A stretch of 31,638 nt of DNA from JAVJUS01 sp040220455 (GTDB lineage: Bacteria > Pseudomonadota > Alphaproteobacteria > DSM-16000 > Inquilinaceae). The stretch spans positions 1 to 31,638 of the forward strand of contig JAVJUS010000122.1 in assembly GCA_040220455.1 (NCBI GenBank). Reading direction: 5' to 3'. Position 1 is the first letter of the stretch; the number at the start of each line of letters is the position of its first letter. Below, in pieces: positions 31,477-31,638 of the stretch. The notes under the pieces are model-generated. The model was not told the origin of the DNA and ran no database searches. It saw only the letters and a program-made list of their open reading frames with translations. The translations under genes were made by a program, and so were the position numbers.

Positions 31477-31638
31477 ATGAGCGGTGGCGATGCGCCGGCC
31501 CCCTGGACCGGCCGGTCGCTGGCGCGGCTGGAGGACGCGGCCTATCTGACGGGCGCCGGCGCCTATCTCGACGACCTGGCGCCGGCGGCGACGCTGTTCC
31601 TGGCGGTCGTGCGTTCGCCCGTCGCGCGCGGGCGGATC
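31477..31638 (+). CDS. Xanthine dehydrogenase/carbon monoxide dehydrogenase-type large subunit, N-terminal part
   Basis: Only the first 54 codons are present before the window ends. They read APWTGRSLARLEDAAYLTGA, then GAYLDDLAP and LFLAVVRSPVARGRI. This is the conserved N-terminus of molybdopterin-binding large subunits (W-G-x-x-RLED-LTG-G-Y-DD, then A-VRSP-A-A-I). These oxidise or hydroxylate aldehydes, N-heterocycles or CO. The start at 31477 has only a weak ribosome site, and substrate cannot be inferred from this fragment. Confidence 0.8.
   Translation, partial: MSGGDAPAPWTGRSLARLEDAAYLTGAGAYLDDLAPAATLFLAVVRSPVARGRI

Noticed and set aside
1..31638. tRNA, rRNA, integrase or insertion-sequence genes marking a genomic island
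   Set aside because: None could be recognised on either strand. The only mobile-like signals are the palindromic repeats.

Overview
The window is GC-rich, densely packed bacterial DNA. It most resembles an alphaproteobacterium of the Rhodospirillales/Geminicoccales type. That is an inference from the gene complement (ClpS2-type ClpS, free-standing LigD modules, UrtABCDE-like and SsuABC-like transporters, a carbon-monoxide/xanthine dehydrogenase-type large subunit) and from base composition; no rRNA or tRNA is present to settle it. Both edges cut through genes.

Region 1 (1-4982) holds lower meta-cleavage genes: the N-terminus of an aldehyde dehydrogenase leaving the window on the left, an alpha/beta hydrolase with the HGGYW motif of kynurenine formamidases, a YqiK/flotillin-like SPFH protein, and a translationally coupled 2-oxopent-4-enoate hydratase plus 4-oxalocrotonate decarboxylase. 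Together these suggest breakdown of a 2-hydroxy- or 2-aminomuconate compound, such as the 2-aminophenol or 3-hydroxyanthranilate routes. Region 2 (4983-13194) is an amide-nitrogen scavenging unit: an M20 carbamoylase/allantoate amidohydrolase-type enzyme, a convergent amidase-signature amidase, and a five-gene branched-chain-amino-acid/urea/short-chain-amide ABC transporter.

Region 3 (13195-25417) is the most interesting part. A complete six-gene toluene/alkene-type soluble diiron monooxygenase operon (tmoABCDEF order) continues into a three-domain Rid (YjgF) protein, a NodB-type polysaccharide deacetylase/cyclic-imidase-like hydrolase and an Lrp/AsnC regulator. A divergent operon encodes a nitrate/sulfonate/taurine-type ABC transporter, whose ATPase lacks the Walker B glutamate, and an EamA permease. 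The shared 365-bp divergent region has several TTTCG/CGAAA dyads. The Rid, deacetylase and transporter partners are not part of textbook toluene or isoprene monooxygenase clusters, so this may be an undescribed oxidation pathway for a nitrogen-containing or amide/imide substrate.

Region 4 (25418-31638) holds a decayed sugar-ABC-permease remnant, a large MscS-family channel, a two-gene split LigD (polymerase and phosphoesterase modules, no ligase), a ClpS2-type adaptor, an alpha/beta hydrolase, and the start of a molybdenum hydroxylase large subunit running off the right edge. A dispersed palindromic repeat occurs three times (two in a mosaic array at 13529-13669, one at 28275-28308). Each locus lies between convergent genes, and at each the palindrome supplies the TAG stop codon of the minus-strand gene.
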